Shown one piece after another: positions 5,850-5,903 of a DNA stretch of 5,903 bases. The position numbers and the translations under genes are program-made. The stretch is from an uncultured bacterium (lineage in GTDB: Bacteria; Cyanobacteriota; Vampirovibrionia; Gastranaerophilales; Gastranaerophilaceae). The stretch's first letter is position 1. Each line of letters opens with the position of its first letter. The DNA lies in contig CAMHDG010000115.1 in the NCBI GenBank assembly GCA_946183815.1, positions 1-5,903 of the forward strand. The letters are read 5' to 3'. Below the pieces are notes generated by a model that had not been told where the DNA came from, did not search any database, and saw only the letters and a program-made list of their open reading frames with translations.

Positions 5850-5903
5850 GGCATTAGGGCTTTCGTATTCAACGCCCATTTCTTTTAGTGCAGAGATAAA
5901 TTT
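5847..5903 (-). CDS. C-terminal end of an unidentified protein (partial)
   Basis: The minus-strand frame, open from the window edge, encodes KFISALKEMGVEYESPNA and then stops at TAG (5849-5847). Only 18 codons are visible, so no family can be named. The composition and the amphipathic helix FISALKEMGVEY look like a genuine protein C-terminus. The terminator hairpin 40 bp downstream in the correct direction supports a real gene ending here. The stop codon lies inside the first unit of the 10-bp repeat array, so the last residues could have been altered by the arrival of the repeats. Confidence 0.6.
   Translation of the reverse strand, partial: KFISALKEMGVEYESPNA

Overview
The window is AT-rich bacterial DNA with compact genes and short spacers. 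Most of it is one minus-strand operon, read from right to left: mfd (transcription-repair coupling factor), a SurA/PpiC-type peptidyl-prolyl isomerase lipoprotein, and an MpaA-like M14 peptidase. A small plus-strand gene for a secreted protein converges on the operon from the left. The last 18 codons of another minus-strand gene enter from the right edge. A lipoprotein foldase and a meso-DAP-type murein peptide amidase suggest a Gram-negative-type envelope. The overall look (AT-rich, short spacers, protein style) would fit a gut Gastranaerophilales/Melainabacteria (non-photosynthetic cyanobacterial relative), but this is an impression that no marker in the window settles.

Layout: 3-37 holds two tight palindromes cut by the window edge. 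46-83 is a promoter with a duplicated TTTAC motif. 91-363 is the small secreted protein. 403-430 is an intrinsic terminator for the operon, whose stem reuses the last codons of the peptidase. 425-1054, 1058-2185 and 2185-5565 are the peptidase, the isomerase and mfd, with a 3-nt gap and a 1-nt overlap at the junctions, which implies a single transcript and coupled translation. 5566-5846 is a structured intergenic region: an extended -10 abutting the mfd start codon, five tandem 10-bp GGGGTAAATA units (a textbook G-quadruplex pattern), a region with no recognised gene, a terminator hairpin for the right-hand gene, and three copies of the same 10-bp unit in inverted orientation that run into that gene's stop codon.

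Functionally, Mfd removes stalled RNA polymerase and recruits excision repair. The lipoprotein probably assists folding of exported proteins outside the cytoplasmic membrane, and the peptidase probably acts in the cytoplasm on recycled murein peptides. No common pathway is evident; the close packing only implies co-expression.

The most interesting signal is non-coding. The two genes whose promoters can be read (91 and mfd) both have TGnTAAAAT ending 6-7 nt before the ATG, no Shine-Dalgarno, and TTTAC direct repeats at 10-bp spacing upstream. The downstream operon genes have normal Shine-Dalgarno sequences. This suggests leaderless transcripts at operon heads and a shared regulator that binds 10-bp repeats.
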